A stretch of 64,000 nt of DNA from DASVTR01 sp033855775 (GCA_033855775.1 JAWVFT010000037.1:23323-87322); one strand, 5' to 3'; numbered from the stretch's first letter, positions 51,301 to 59,205 are shown. Notes: generated from the sequence alone by a model not told the origin. Numbers and translations: made by a program.

Positions 51301-51601
51301 GACGATTGGCGGGCGGCGGCAACTCCGGTGTATATGTCAATTTCCAGATGCGATAAATGCCATACAACAGCACGAGCAGCCCCGCAACGTAAAACACGCC
51401 CGGAACAATCAAATCGCCCTTCCACGATTTAACGAACTCTTGCAGCCTTTCAGGCAACCACTTGATAAAGGAATAGCCGAGCCACACCAGCAACGCCGCC
51501 AACGCCAGCGCGGCCTCTTCGCGGCGTCGCGCCTTGAGGAACCGTATAACAGAATCAACCGTCGGCTTAAGCTTCGGCAGCCATTCCTGCAAACCACTCA
51601 T
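48335..51601 (-). CDS. Membrane STAND NTPase with C-terminal leucine-rich repeats
   Basis: 1088 residues. Two N-terminal membrane helices (about 31-49 and 64-84) precede a STAND-type P-loop NTPase: FRKLGREDELRKLFG (118-132), Walker A GASGAGKTS (146-154), Walker B VIVLDQFEQL (227-236), and a helical region to about 540. A third membrane helix lies at 547-566 (LLSLALVISLLAGGWLGY). Then come 18 exact 22-residue repeats with consensus LPxSLTxLxLxLxxSxVTDVSx (660-1055) and a short cap. Positive-inside signs put the NTPase in the cytoplasm and the LRR outside. STAND proteins are signal-triggered switches; many bacterial ones act in stress or phage defence. GGGAGAG precedes the ATG. Confidence 0.85.
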   Translation of the reverse strand: MSGLQEWLPKLKPTVDSVIRFLKARRREEAALALAALLVWLGYSFIKWLPERLQEFVKSWKGDLIVPGVFYVAGLLVLLYGIYRIWKLTYTPELPPPANRPSAIKGPLAFTPADGELFRKLGREDELRKLFGHVADDQVRLVVLMGASGAGKTSLLRAGLTDILKETGINYHYWEARPSDSSQGLLLAVQQNWRSQSNGEGGDKQAATELKSLDELVNPAPELGRHVIVLDQFEQLGAADNGQIFRLLRKVARSSKPPHRVTWVIAFRREYRANWSDFIIPEQDRKFFPPELSVRLFTAEQARDVISQLIEAAGLSVEQKVVDNLIDAATVDGEVSSVDIGIGLLVLSELHERQGAKTLTEDVYHFAGGAEGLLTQYINRCLENFPDEDRRTLLAAMLALRDEETNQRIAEGKTAAELAAEVEAAANEPVNAARLKTELERLTQRDIRLLEHATADDAETRYRLPHERLIPAINRLAGKLIGEREEAKQKLSGAFSAWRNSPASQYLLKGKALRLVEQYQSQIPWGRDEQEKLAFLKRSQRRRATKRLLSLALVISLLAGGWLGYPLVQRYEARKYLQENNYPPELYDYQRQLKTLGLSTPLNLKYLSFLNSDTLEELGISATKSTNSMEGLADSLSRYPNIKKLTLSLSNSEVIDVSGLPNSLKELTLELSNSKVTDVSGLPDSLTKLSLDLSYSKVTDVSQLPNSLTELTLNISHSEVTDVSRLPHSLTKLSLDLMFSEVTGVSQLPRSLTKLSLNLGSSKVTDVSGLPNSLTDLTLDLGDNQVKFLPPLPHSLTKLSLNLGSSKVTDVSQLPNSLTELSLDLRDSKVTDVSRLPHLLTDLSLYLGGTKVTDVSQLPRSLTKLSLSLGGSEVTDVSGLPNSLTDLMLDLGDNQGKVLQQLPHSLTKLSLDLGVSKVTDMSGLPNSLTDLTLHFGYSEVTDVSRLPNSLTKLSLDLMLSGVTDVSGLPNSLTELTIYLVRSQVTDVSRLPHSLTKLSLYLGGSQVTDVSGLPNSLTDLTLDLRGSQGKVLQQLPHSLTKLSLNLRDSKVSDVSAIQQLNCQTLDLSLTTEQRMSLKTIPKSVTYLAL
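48437..49624. repeat. 18-unit tandem repeat, 66 bp period, coding for the LRR
   Basis: The array is exactly 18 x 66 bp and encodes the leucine-rich repeats. Units fall into a few types: LPNSLTDL/LPNSLTEL alternate with LPHSLTKL or LPRSLTKL. A distinct two-unit block (LPNSLTDLxLDLGDNQ... then LPHSLTKL) recurs at units 6-7, 11-12 and 17-18, showing block duplications. High DNA identity between units implies recent expansion. Confidence 0.88.
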
Positions 51602-51945
51602 GGGGCGACTCTCCCGGCAAGCATTGAGGCGAGTTGAACAGCCCCGGCATCTTACCTTAAAAGTAATGCTCCACGTTATAAAAAGCGCTGGATGAACAAT
51701 GCTTCACGGTCAAGCTTGAAGACTATCGGCTGGTCTTCTCAATATTTTCTCGCGGGCAAGCAGCGCATTTGCTGCGCGCGAACCTGCGATGAGCTCTGTC
51801 GAATGGGTGACGATACACCCGTCTGAGTTGAGCGCCATCAATAACCATTGACACGGGCGGGAATTTATAATAGTTAATGACGAATTCATGTGGAGATTCT
51901 GCTTCTCCCGCGCTCAGTTTTCTCTTTCGTCGAAAGAGGCTCATC
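51602..51945. other. Divergent intergenic region between the STAND gene and a membrane protein operon
   Basis: About 340 bases between divergent starts. No RNA gene or clear hairpin pair was found. It is somewhat AT-rich (AATTTATAATAGTTAATGACG near 51861-51881). It should contain two promoters; TATAAC reading toward the STAND gene (about 51677) is a possible -10, without a well-spaced -35. Confidence 0.4.
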
Positions 51946-52599
51946 ATGTCCTCAAAGGCCGTACGACTAATCACAGCCTGGATGTCAACGCTGAAAGCAC
52001 GGGCCGCTGCCTTCAATCGTTCCATCGCCCACGTCCCCATCCGTATCCGCTTATCCCTGCGGACCACTTTAGCCGTGCTCTCACTCTTAGTGTTTCTGCT
52101 GGTCGTCTTCTACACCGTGCGCCGCTATAAAAATACTTCGCAGTATTTCAACTCCACAATTGTGATTGCCGGTGCGCCCTTCAACGAACTGACCAACGGC
52201 AGCATCCAAAGCCGCTTGGACCTCTCGACCAATCTCTTTCAGGTGGGGCTGGTGGTGATAGCCGGTTTGAGCGGCCTGCTGATTACCAAGGACATTGCGA
52301 AAGACGGGGCGGCGAATTTCGCCCTCTCCAAGCCGCCTGAGATTATCATGTTCGCCTGTGCGTTCCTCCTCGTCCTCTTCTCCTTAGTCCTGCACTATTG
52401 GTACGTCCACGAAATCTCTTACATCTACGATCTGGCGAGCAGGCATTACAAAGCCGCCAATCCCTTCATTCCCGATGTGACGGATGAAAACATCGAGTTC
52501 CTTTCCGACTACCAGTTTCGCTGTCTGGTCGCCGGTATAGTCCTGACCTTCATCACCTTTTTCAGCGCACTCATCATCAAAGGAGGAAGACCCAAATGA
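51946..52599 (+). CDS. Membrane protein of unknown function
   Basis: 217 residues from ATG 51946, preferred because AAAGAGG lies at good distance; an upstream ATG at 51877 in frame is the alternative. Four likely membrane helices: TTLAVLSLLVFLLVVFYTV, VGLVVIAGLSGLLIT, IIMFACAFLLVLFSLVLHYW and LVAGIVLTFITFFSALII. An external/loop segment of about 40 residues with YYKAANPFIPDVTDENIEFL-like composition lies before the last helix. No family recognised. Its stop overlaps the start of the PEGA gene by 4 bp, so the two are coupled. Confidence 0.65.
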   Translation: MSSKAVRLITAWMSTLKARAAAFNRSIAHVPIRIRLSLRTTLAVLSLLVFLLVVFYTVRRYKNTSQYFNSTIVIAGAPFNELTNGSIQSRLDLSTNLFQVGLVVIAGLSGLLITKDIAKDGAANFALSKPPEIIMFACAFLLVLFSLVLHYWYVHEISYIYDLASRHYKAANPFIPDVTDENIEFLSDYQFRCLVAGIVLTFITFFSALIIKGGRPK

Positions 52600-53360
52600 A
52601 ATCCCTACTCATCATCGTTGCTATCGCTTTAATGACCACACAGGCTTTTGCTCAACAGGGCAGAGACAAGTCCAGAGAGACGCGCGAGAAAATAGACCGG
52701 GACATGGCAAGAGAGCGGAGCGACCGTGACAGGAGCGCAGACAAAGAGCCACACGATAGAACATCGACTTCTTCCAACCCAAGCGGCGAGAGGTCAACGC
52801 CCATGCCAGCCCCAACGCCGGGGATGGCTGCCACATCAGACCCGTCAACTCCAACCGAGAATCTCGCAGGCTTTATGATTCCGCGCCCCAATCCGGCGTT
52901 ATCGGCTATGCTGTTCGCCCAAAGCGAGATTCAAGTCCGCCAGCCGACCCTCACCACTGACATGCTTCAGCAAGACCAGGAGGCTCTCAGGGCTTCATAC
53001 CCGGCGATAGCGCTAAGCTATAAGCGCAAGAATCATAGCTCTCAAGATGCGTTTACGGCGCTGCTCACTGCATGGCAATATCTGCGCACCGAGAAACTAA
53101 AACCGACCGAGATGTTAGCCCCCCAAACGTTGATTACTCTCGCTGACACCCTTGGAATCATCATCATCAAATCAACGCCCGACGACGCCACCATCATCGT
53201 CGGCAATAAGCCCCTCGCCAAAAACGTCAACACAGTCTATTGCAGCCCCGGCACACATCGCATCCAATTGAGCAAACCCGGCTATGTGACGCTGGAAGAG
53301 ACCATCGACATTAAAGCGAACGAGGAAACAGAGTTTGTCAGAGAGTTGAAGAAGCAGTAA
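52596..53360 (+). CDS. Exported PEGA-domain protein (copy 1)
   Basis: 254 residues. Signal peptide (LLIIVAIALMTTQAFA), a charged and then Pro/Ser/Thr-rich low-complexity region (about 22-95), a helical part (LTAWQYLRTEKLKPTEML) and a C-terminal PEGA domain (about 185-254, GTHRIQLSKPGYVTLEETI). PEGA domains are surface beta-modules, perhaps binding wall components. It is coupled to the membrane protein upstream; a shorter paralogue follows after 52 bp. AAGGAGGA precedes the start. Confidence 0.75.
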   Translation: MKSLLIIVAIALMTTQAFAQQGRDKSRETREKIDRDMARERSDRDRSADKEPHDRTSTSSNPSGERSTPMPAPTPGMAATSDPSTPTENLAGFMIPRPNPALSAMLFAQSEIQVRQPTLTTDMLQQDQEALRASYPAIALSYKRKNHSSQDAFTALLTAWQYLRTEKLKPTEMLAPQTLITLADTLGIIIIKSTPDDATIIVGNKPLAKNVNTVYCSPGTHRIQLSKPGYVTLEETIDIKANEETEFVRELKKQ

Positions 53361-53412
53361 AGGGTTTTCCTGACAGCTACAACCCTCACCACAGCCACCG
53401 ACGGAGAGCCAA

Positions 53413-53982
53413 ATGAGAACCCTATTGTTGCTCGCAGCCATCGCCATCATCAGCACGAACGCCTTCGGCCAGACTAGGAATTATGACCCCGCAAGGCTGG
53501 AACGCATGGTTTTTGAGAGAAGCCGGAGCGTTACCCAACTTGAAATTAAAGCCGTCAAGCCCGCTGTTTCCGATGACATGCTTTATCGGGATTGGAAAGC
53601 CCTCGATGCCTCTCTGCCCGTAGTAAAAACTATTTTCAAGAAAAAGGGTCTCGACGCTCGACATGCGGCACAGGCGATGCTCACCGGCTGGTACTATCTA
53701 CGCACCGGGCGCTTAAAACCCACGCAACGCTTATCTTCCCAAGCCTTGATTCAAACCGCCAGAGCGCTCGGCATCCTGACTATCACCTCCACGCCAGGGG
53801 ACGCCGAAGTGATGGTCGGTAATAAACGCCTCACCGAAACCACTCCCACAACCGCCTACTGTAACCCCGGCCCACATCGCATCCAACTCAGCAAACCCGG
53901 CTACGAGACACTGGAAGAGACTATCGACATTAAAGCGAACAAAGAAATAGAGTTTGACAGAGAGTTGAAGAAACAGCCCTAA
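53413..53982 (+). CDS. Exported PEGA-domain protein (copy 2)
   Basis: 189 residues, a paralogue of copy 1 lacking the low-complexity region. Signal peptide RTLLLLAAIAIISTNAFG. The shared parts are LLTGWYYLRTGRLKPTQRL-like helix and a C-terminal PEGA domain (GPHRIQLSKPGYETLEETIDIK). The last 40 residues of the two copies are nearly identical, so tandem duplication is recent or maintained by conversion. Confidence 0.75.
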   Translation: MRTLLLLAAIAIISTNAFGQTRNYDPARLERMVFERSRSVTQLEIKAVKPAVSDDMLYRDWKALDASLPVVKTIFKKKGLDARHAAQAMLTGWYYLRTGRLKPTQRLSSQALIQTARALGILTITSTPGDAEVMVGNKRLTETTPTTAYCNPGPHRIQLSKPGYETLEETIDIKANKEIEFDRELKKQP

Positions 53983-54427
53983 CCGGCGTGAGATTCCAAG
54001 ACATCAGCCCGAGGAATATAACCCTCAGCCTTCATTCCTCCCCATGCAGCTCCAATTCCCGCCGTGCAGCGGCCATCCAAGCTCGTGCAGCGTCAATTCC
54101 AACGCGTGCAGCGCACGTTCAAGCGCTTGCAGCGGCGATTCCTACGCGTGCAGCGGCGATTCTTTCACGTGCAGCGACGATTCCAACGCTTGCAGTGAGC
54201 GTTCCAACGCGTGCAGTGACGGTTCTTTGGCGTGCAGTGGGCGTTCAAACGCTTGCAGTGAGCATTCCTGAGCGTGCAGCGGGCGTTCGGAGCCGTGCGG
54301 CGAAGGCTGTAAGTCGTGCAAAATGCGTAGGAAAGCTCGAAGCGACCGTTTCTTTGCGGGAAGCGGTCGCTGTTGGGCTTGATGGCGGAGGTTTAGCAAA
54401 TATTTTTGCTAGTCGCGCGGGTGTGTC
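53983..54427. other. Gene-poor stretch dominated by a 21-bp repeat array
   Basis: About 445 bases between convergent genes. Long frames here exist only because the 21-bp period keeps all three frames open on both strands. I do not call a gene. Confidence 0.6.
54043..54335. repeat. About 13-14 tandem 21-bp repeats
   Basis: Units start at 54043, 54063, then every 21 bases: 54084, 54105, 54126, 54147, 54168, 54189, 54210, 54231, 54252, 54273, 54294, 54315. The consensus is about YGTGCAGYGRSCRTTCCAACG. The spacing is exact from the second unit on, while the sequence varies by up to a third. Twenty-one base pairs is two helical turns. On the minus strand a unit reads ALERSLQ, with one TAG stop in the array. 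Confidence 0.9.
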
Positions 54428-56593
54428 CTATTTCCCTGCGGCATTTATGTCGGCTAGAGCGTGTGCGGTGGCCGTCAGGAGGGCTTCGGGGCCGACGGGG
54501 GTGCCTGTGGCTTTCTTCATCCAGAGGTCCGGGATGACGGCGCCGGTCGTCGCCATGCGTTCAAACTCCGCGCCGATGTTTCCGGCCCTGTCCATCTGCT
54601 CCTCGATTTGAAACGCAATCATGTGGCCGATTGGATAGTCCGGCAAGTAGAGGAACGAATCAATCATGTGTGAGTAGATGCCTAGCAGAACCACGTCGCG
54701 CCGCTTGAAGACGGGCGCGTAATACTTGTTCCAGAGGTCTTTTGAAATGCTGAGCGTCGCCGCCTTCAACTCCGCGGGCGTGGCGTTCGGGTGGTCGTAC
54801 ATCCAATGCCAGACGGCCATGTCAACGAGGGCCACGCCCGCTATCTCGTAGGCTCCCCAGAAGTCGTCCAAAGTCTTCAGGGCGCGCGTCGCCCTGTTCG
54901 GCTTCGAGAGGCCTAGCAACTCAAGGTCATGCCCCTGAAAGACGAAGGCCAGAGCTTCCGTGAAGGCAGTGTTCGGCACCCCCTGCAAGAGCGTGTGGTC
55001 TATGTTGTTGAGCGAGAAAGTCTGCTCGACGTTGTGGCCCATCTCATGCACCGCGATGTTGAAGCCCTTGTAGTTCATCCCGCCCTTTTCCACGCGCGTC
55101 CGCAGGTGCGTCTTCGCCGCTCGCATCCCCGCGCCGAGCGCGTGGCCCGAACCGCGCGCAGGGTCAACCACTATGTTGTTCGCCAGATACTCCGCGCGCT
55201 CCTTTGTGAAGCCGAGTTGAACGAGCAGGTTCGGGATGTCCTGCTTGTAAGCTTCGGCGGTCGGATACTTCTTCGCCACTATCTCATCCAACTGCGCTTC
55301 GGTGTACGCGCCGCGCGGACGAAAGCCGTTGTACCAAATATCGAACGGCTCAAGCGGTCGGCCAAGCCGCGTCTCAATCAACTTTGCCACCTCCGCCACG
55401 CGCGGCGACGACAGAACCTGTTCGAGCATAGCCTTCACGCGCGCTTCGGGTATCTCACGATTCTCGTCGAAGCGACGAGTGATTAAAGTCGGCGCCGTCG
55501 GCGAGTAAGGGTCTGCTTTCCTCGAAGCCTGATACGTCAGCAACAACTTCGCGTAACGCGTGTCAGGCTCAGGCGCGTTCGCCGGAGCGCTCATGCTCGC
55601 AGCGCTCGCCTGCACGCCCGCGCCCTCCGCATCGTTGACCGCCGCCGCCTTCACTTCATTCGTGAACGGGTTCCAATCCACGCGCGGATTATTGACGACG
55701 ACCGCCGGAATCGTCTGCGTCACGATGCGCTCCATCACCTGCTGTATCATGCGCTGCTTCGCAAGGCCGCTCGCCTTGTCGCTGTAGTCAGCCTTGATTT
55801 CGTCGCGCAGGTTCCAGTGTGACAGCAACCGTAGCTTCGGCGCGAAGAGCCGCACGCCCTTCTCGTCCAGCAAGTGATGCATCCAGATGTTGTACTCCGC
55901 GATGTAGCGGCCAGCGTCCGCCGATGCCTCCGCTATCGCCAGATTGACGCTCGCCGGAACGCGCCTGGAAAAGCGTTGCGCCAGCCGCGCCTCCGCCCAC
56001 TGGCGACGCGACCATCGCTCGCCCTCCGTCAAACGCTGCGCGAGCGTCGTCAAAGGAAAGTTGAGCAACACGGTGAAGGCAATCTTGTTTTGAAAGAAGT
56101 CGTCAACGGCATGCGCCGAAGGGTCGTAGCCCGCGAACATCTCGTCGAGCGGCAGAATCGGCCCGACATCCAAATCGGACTGCTGGCGAAACTCTCTGCC
56201 AAGCTCGCCCATGTGGCCGTCCAACTGCTCAAGGTTGCGCTCGAAACTCTCGAACATACGGTCCAGCGTCTGCTGCTCGCCCGCGAAGTTCGTCCGCACA
56301 AACTCCTCGAAGGCCGCCGCGTCTCCATCCTCCGCGCGCCAGAACTCCGACACCTGCTTCAACCCACGCTCGACGCGCGCCCGCTGTCCCTCGCCATACT
56401 TGCCAAGCAACTCGCCCTGCATCTTTGCCATCGCATCCTTCATCCACGCTGCTTGCCCGCCCGCCTGCTCCTGCGCAGCCACGCCCTTGCCTTCGCCCGA
56501 CGGCGACCAACTCAAATCACTTGCCGCCGCCAGCCCGCCGAGCATGAGCGATAATCCCACAAACAAAAATAAGCGAAACAGATAATGTCTCAT
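54428..56593 (-). CDS. Exported HExxH zinc metallopeptidase (M3-like gluzincin)
   Basis: 721 residues with a signal peptide (LFRLFLFVGLSLMLGGLAAA). A long helical part is followed by HEMGH at 516-520 (FNIAVHEMGHNVEQTF) and Glu545 in TAFTEALAF, 25 residues later, a suitable third zinc ligand. The helical fold and HExxH-x25-E arrangement fit the M3/M32-type clan. Family-specific activity is unknown. Probably periplasmic. A 28-bp inverted repeat lies just upstream, and the 21-bp array lies just downstream. Confidence 0.75.
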   Translation of the reverse strand: MRHYLFRLFLFVGLSLMLGGLAAASDLSWSPSGEGKGVAAQEQAGGQAAWMKDAMAKMQGELLGKYGEGQRARVERGLKQVSEFWRAEDGDAAAFEEFVRTNFAGEQQTLDRMFESFERNLEQLDGHMGELGREFRQQSDLDVGPILPLDEMFAGYDPSAHAVDDFFQNKIAFTVLLNFPLTTLAQRLTEGERWSRRQWAEARLAQRFSRRVPASVNLAIAEASADAGRYIAEYNIWMHHLLDEKGVRLFAPKLRLLSHWNLRDEIKADYSDKASGLAKQRMIQQVMERIVTQTIPAVVVNNPRVDWNPFTNEVKAAAVNDAEGAGVQASAASMSAPANAPEPDTRYAKLLLTYQASRKADPYSPTAPTLITRRFDENREIPEARVKAMLEQVLSSPRVAEVAKLIETRLGRPLEPFDIWYNGFRPRGAYTEAQLDEIVAKKYPTAEAYKQDIPNLLVQLGFTKERAEYLANNIVVDPARGSGHALGAGMRAAKTHLRTRVEKGGMNYKGFNIAVHEMGHNVEQTFSLNNIDHTLLQGVPNTAFTEALAFVFQGHDLELLGLSKPNRATRALKTLDDFWGAYEIAGVALVDMAVWHWMYDHPNATPAELKAATLSISKDLWNKYYAPVFKRRDVVLLGIYSHMIDSFLYLPDYPIGHMIAFQIEEQMDRAGNIGAEFERMATTGAVIPDLWMKKATGTPVGPEALLTATAHALADINAAGK

Positions 56594-56659
56594 TCACTCC
56601 TCCGTTAATAGCGAACTCTGAGATGACACGTTAAGGCATTCGACCGGCCCAGGCAAAAG

Positions 56660-56765
56660 TCTCACGCAAAGGCGCAAAGCCGCAAAGGAAGAAGCGAGCA
56701 ATGATGACAGTTGAGCAGTTGCTTACTGCCGTTTTTTCTTTGCGGCTTTGCGCCTTTGCGTGAGA
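56660..56765. repeat. Inverted repeat with 28-bp near-perfect arms of CGCAAAGS words
   Basis: TCTCACGCAAAGGCGCAAAG at the start of 56660-56688 faces its inverse at 56737-56765, identical over 28 positions. Each arm is three 8-mers (CGCAAAGG CGCAAAGC CGCAAAGG). It lies between two genes of the minus strand and is the best-preserved copy of the window's short-word repeats. Confidence 0.9.
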
Positions 56766-56799
56766 TTGTTTTCGCTCCCTGCGACATAGTTCTTTCACT

Positions 56800-57984
56800 T
56801 CAAATCACGGATGTCTCCGTCAACAACTGCCCGCGCGTGAACCGTTCCGCGCTCAAAGATGAAACGTCCATCAAGCGCGCTTCGCCGTCCAATATCAATT
56901 CGGCCAGCAAACGACCCGTCGCGGGCGAATGCATGACGCCGTGACCACTGAAGCCGTTGGCGAAGTACAACCCGCGCACGCCCGCCGCTTCTCCGATTAT
57001 CGCGTGATGGTCAGGCGTCACTTCGTAGAGGCCCGCGCGGCAACGGCTCTGCTCTATCAACGCGCCGGCCAGACACGGGACTCTGTGCCTTGCGCGCGGC
57101 AGAATCTTTTCGACAAACTCCGGCTCAAACTCCGTGTTGAATCCCGGCGTCTGCGCAGGGTCAGGCCACGCCAGCAAGACTCCCTGCGCCGCGCCCGCCG
57201 CAGCCGCTGCCGAGTCCGGGCGAAAGTGAAAGCCGTCCGTCAAATCAATCACCATCGGAAAGCGCGCGGGCATCGCCGCCAACGGCTTCGTGCAGACCAA
57301 CTGCCGTCTGAGCGGCACAACCGGAAGCTCAACGCCCGCCATCCGCGCCACCTCAGCCGCCCAGGCGCCCGTCGCATTCACCACCACGCGCGTCGAAACA
57401 AATCCGCGCGTCGTCATCACGCCCGCCACGCCGTTGCCGTCAACCGCTATGCCCTTCACCTCCGTCTCAAGCCAGACGCGAACGCCGCGCTCGCACGCGC
57501 TCTCTGTGAATCCCTTCATGATGCTAAGCGGCCTGACGAAGCCGTCCGTATGGCAGAAGGAGCCGCCGACCACATCGTCAACGCGCAACTGCGGAACGAG
57601 GGCCGCGATGTCCGCCGCGCCGATAATCTCAACATTCGTCACGCCCTCAAGTCGCTGCCGCTCGCGGTTCGCCTTCAAAGCGTCAAGCTGCTGTTCAGTG
57701 GTGGCGACGAACAAATATCCCGCCGGGTCGTAGCCCGACTCGTGGCCCGTCGCTTCTTTAAAATTCCTGATGAAGTCAATCGAGTAGCGCGACATGCGTA
57801 TGTTGATGGCCGTGGCAAACTGCGCGCGCACGCCGCCCGTCGCGCGTCCCGTCGAGCCGCAGCCCTGCGCCGCTTCGCGCTCAAGGATGACGACGTTCGC
57901 GCAGCCCGCTTCCGCCAGATGATAAGCCACGCTCGCCCCGACGATGCCGCCGCCGATAATCAAGACATCCGCCGTCCCGCTCAT
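56800..57984 (-). CDS. FAD-dependent oxidoreductase, DAO/glycine oxidase-type
   Basis: 394 residues. The dinucleotide-binding motif IIGGGIVGASVAYHLAEAG lies at 8-26, followed by REAAQGCGSTGRATGG. C-terminal GLYEVTPDHHAIIGEA and GLYFANGFSGHGVMHSP are typical of the DAO family (sarcosine oxidase beta, glycine oxidase, proline dehydrogenase-like). It oxidises a secondary or primary amine, substrate unknown. Probably cytoplasmic. No neighbouring gene clarifies the pathway. Confidence 0.87.
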   Translation of the reverse strand: MSGTADVLIIGGGIVGASVAYHLAEAGCANVVILEREAAQGCGSTGRATGGVRAQFATAINIRMSRYSIDFIRNFKEATGHESGYDPAGYLFVATTEQQLDALKANRERQRLEGVTNVEIIGAADIAALVPQLRVDDVVGGSFCHTDGFVRPLSIMKGFTESACERGVRVWLETEVKGIAVDGNGVAGVMTTRGFVSTRVVVNATGAWAAEVARMAGVELPVVPLRRQLVCTKPLAAMPARFPMVIDLTDGFHFRPDSAAAAAGAAQGVLLAWPDPAQTPGFNTEFEPEFVEKILPRARHRVPCLAGALIEQSRCRAGLYEVTPDHHAIIGEAAGVRGLYFANGFSGHGVMHSPATGRLLAELILDGEARLMDVSSLSAERFTRGQLLTETSVI

Positions 57985-58083
57985 CCACTCGCCCTCCGCT
58001 TCGGCAATTCGCTTCCCCCGCAGCCGTCAGTGTAAAAGAATCGCGCGGCCAACTCTATCATTGTTTGGAGACATCTTCAGAGC

Positions 58084-59043
58084 ATGAGTTTCCGGCTTCC
58101 AATCTTTATCGCCTCCCTGCTCTTGACGACGACGAGCAACCAATGCGGCTTGCCTTCAAAGAGCGTGAGCCTCGCTCAACAACTCAAGCCGCGCGATGCC
58201 GCGCTTGCCTCGCACACTGCCGCCGCTGTTGACTTCACCGCCGCTGATTTTGAACAGCACATCGCTCATCTTAAAAAACAATTTACACTGAACGAGTTTA
58301 CCTTCGTCGTCCAATCGCCTTTCGTCGTCATCGGCGACGAACCCGCCGCGACCGTGCGCCAGCGAGCCGCCGAAACTGTGAAATGGACGATTGACCTGCT
58401 CAGGAAAGATTACTTTAAAAAGAACCTGCCGTTGATTCTGAACATCTGGCTCTTCAAGGACACGGACTCTTACCAACGCCACGCCCGCCAGCTTTTCAAC
58501 GACGAGCCCGACACGCCCTACGGCTATTACTCAAGCGCGAATCGCGCGCTCGTCATGAACATCGAAACCGGCAGCGGCACGCTCGTCCACGAGCTTGTGC
58601 ATCCTTTCATGGACGCCAACTTTCCAGCCTGCCCGCCGTGGTTCAACGAAGGACTGGCCTCGCTCTATGAGCAGTCAGGCGAAGTGGACGGCCATCTCCA
58701 CGGCTATCCCAACTGGCGCTTGCCCGCTCTGAAACTTGCCATCAAAGCTTCGGCTGTTCCCTCTTTCAAATCGCTGATGGAGATGAACGCGGAGGCTTTT
58801 TATCGTCAGGATAAGGGGACGAATTACGCGCAGTCGCGCTACCTCTGCTACTATCTACAGGAGCGCGGATTGCTGGCGGAATTTTACAGCGTATTCACAG
58901 CGAATCAATCGACAGACCCGACCGGCTACCTGAGCCTTCAGAAGGTTCTGGGCGAGAGCGACCTGCCAGCCTTCCAGAAAAAATGGGAAAAGTTTGTGCT
59001 GGACATCAAAGAAGGCTTTACCGTCCGAACGACCAGCAACTAA
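58084..59043 (+). CDS. Exported zincin-like protein (HELVH)
   Basis: 319 residues. N-terminal hydrophobic stretch with a cysteine (TTTSNQCG) could be a lipoprotein signal. A HELVH motif occurs in GTLVHELVHPFMDANFP (about residue 175), with NEGLASLYEQ about 20 residues on, giving the third ligand Glu. It fits the DUF1570/peptidase MA-like group of zincins. Probable extracytoplasmic metallopeptidase of unknown substrate. Divergent from the FAD oxidoreductase gene. Confidence 0.75.
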   Translation: MSFRLPIFIASLLLTTTSNQCGLPSKSVSLAQQLKPRDAALASHTAAAVDFTAADFEQHIAHLKKQFTLNEFTFVVQSPFVVIGDEPAATVRQRAAETVKWTIDLLRKDYFKKNLPLILNIWLFKDTDSYQRHARQLFNDEPDTPYGYYSSANRALVMNIETGSGTLVHELVHPFMDANFPACPPWFNEGLASLYEQSGEVDGHLHGYPNWRLPALKLAIKASAVPSFKSLMEMNAEAFYRQDKGTNYAQSRYLCYYLQERGLLAEFYSVFTANQSTDPTGYLSLQKVLGESDLPAFQKKWEKFVLDIKEGFTVRTTSN

Positions 59044-59205
59044 CTCGCGCCTGCCGCATCAAAGCCTTCTGAAGTTTGCTCAAAGGCTGTTTAGTTCTTC
59101 AGCCACGCGCCCCCTTTTATAGCCATAACTTTCCGGCTCGCTCCGGTAATAATTCTGTAAGACCAAAATTCGATAATAGCTTTTCGACGACCCGAAGGAG
59201 ATTTT

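Noticed and set aside
54043..54335. CRISPR array
   Set aside because: The units are direct 21-bp repeats without spacers and no cas gene is nearby.
53988..54611. Open frame of 207 codons over the 21-bp repeats (plus strand)
   Set aside because: All frames are open because the period is a multiple of three; it overlaps the metallopeptidase end, has no ribosome site and no family resemblance.
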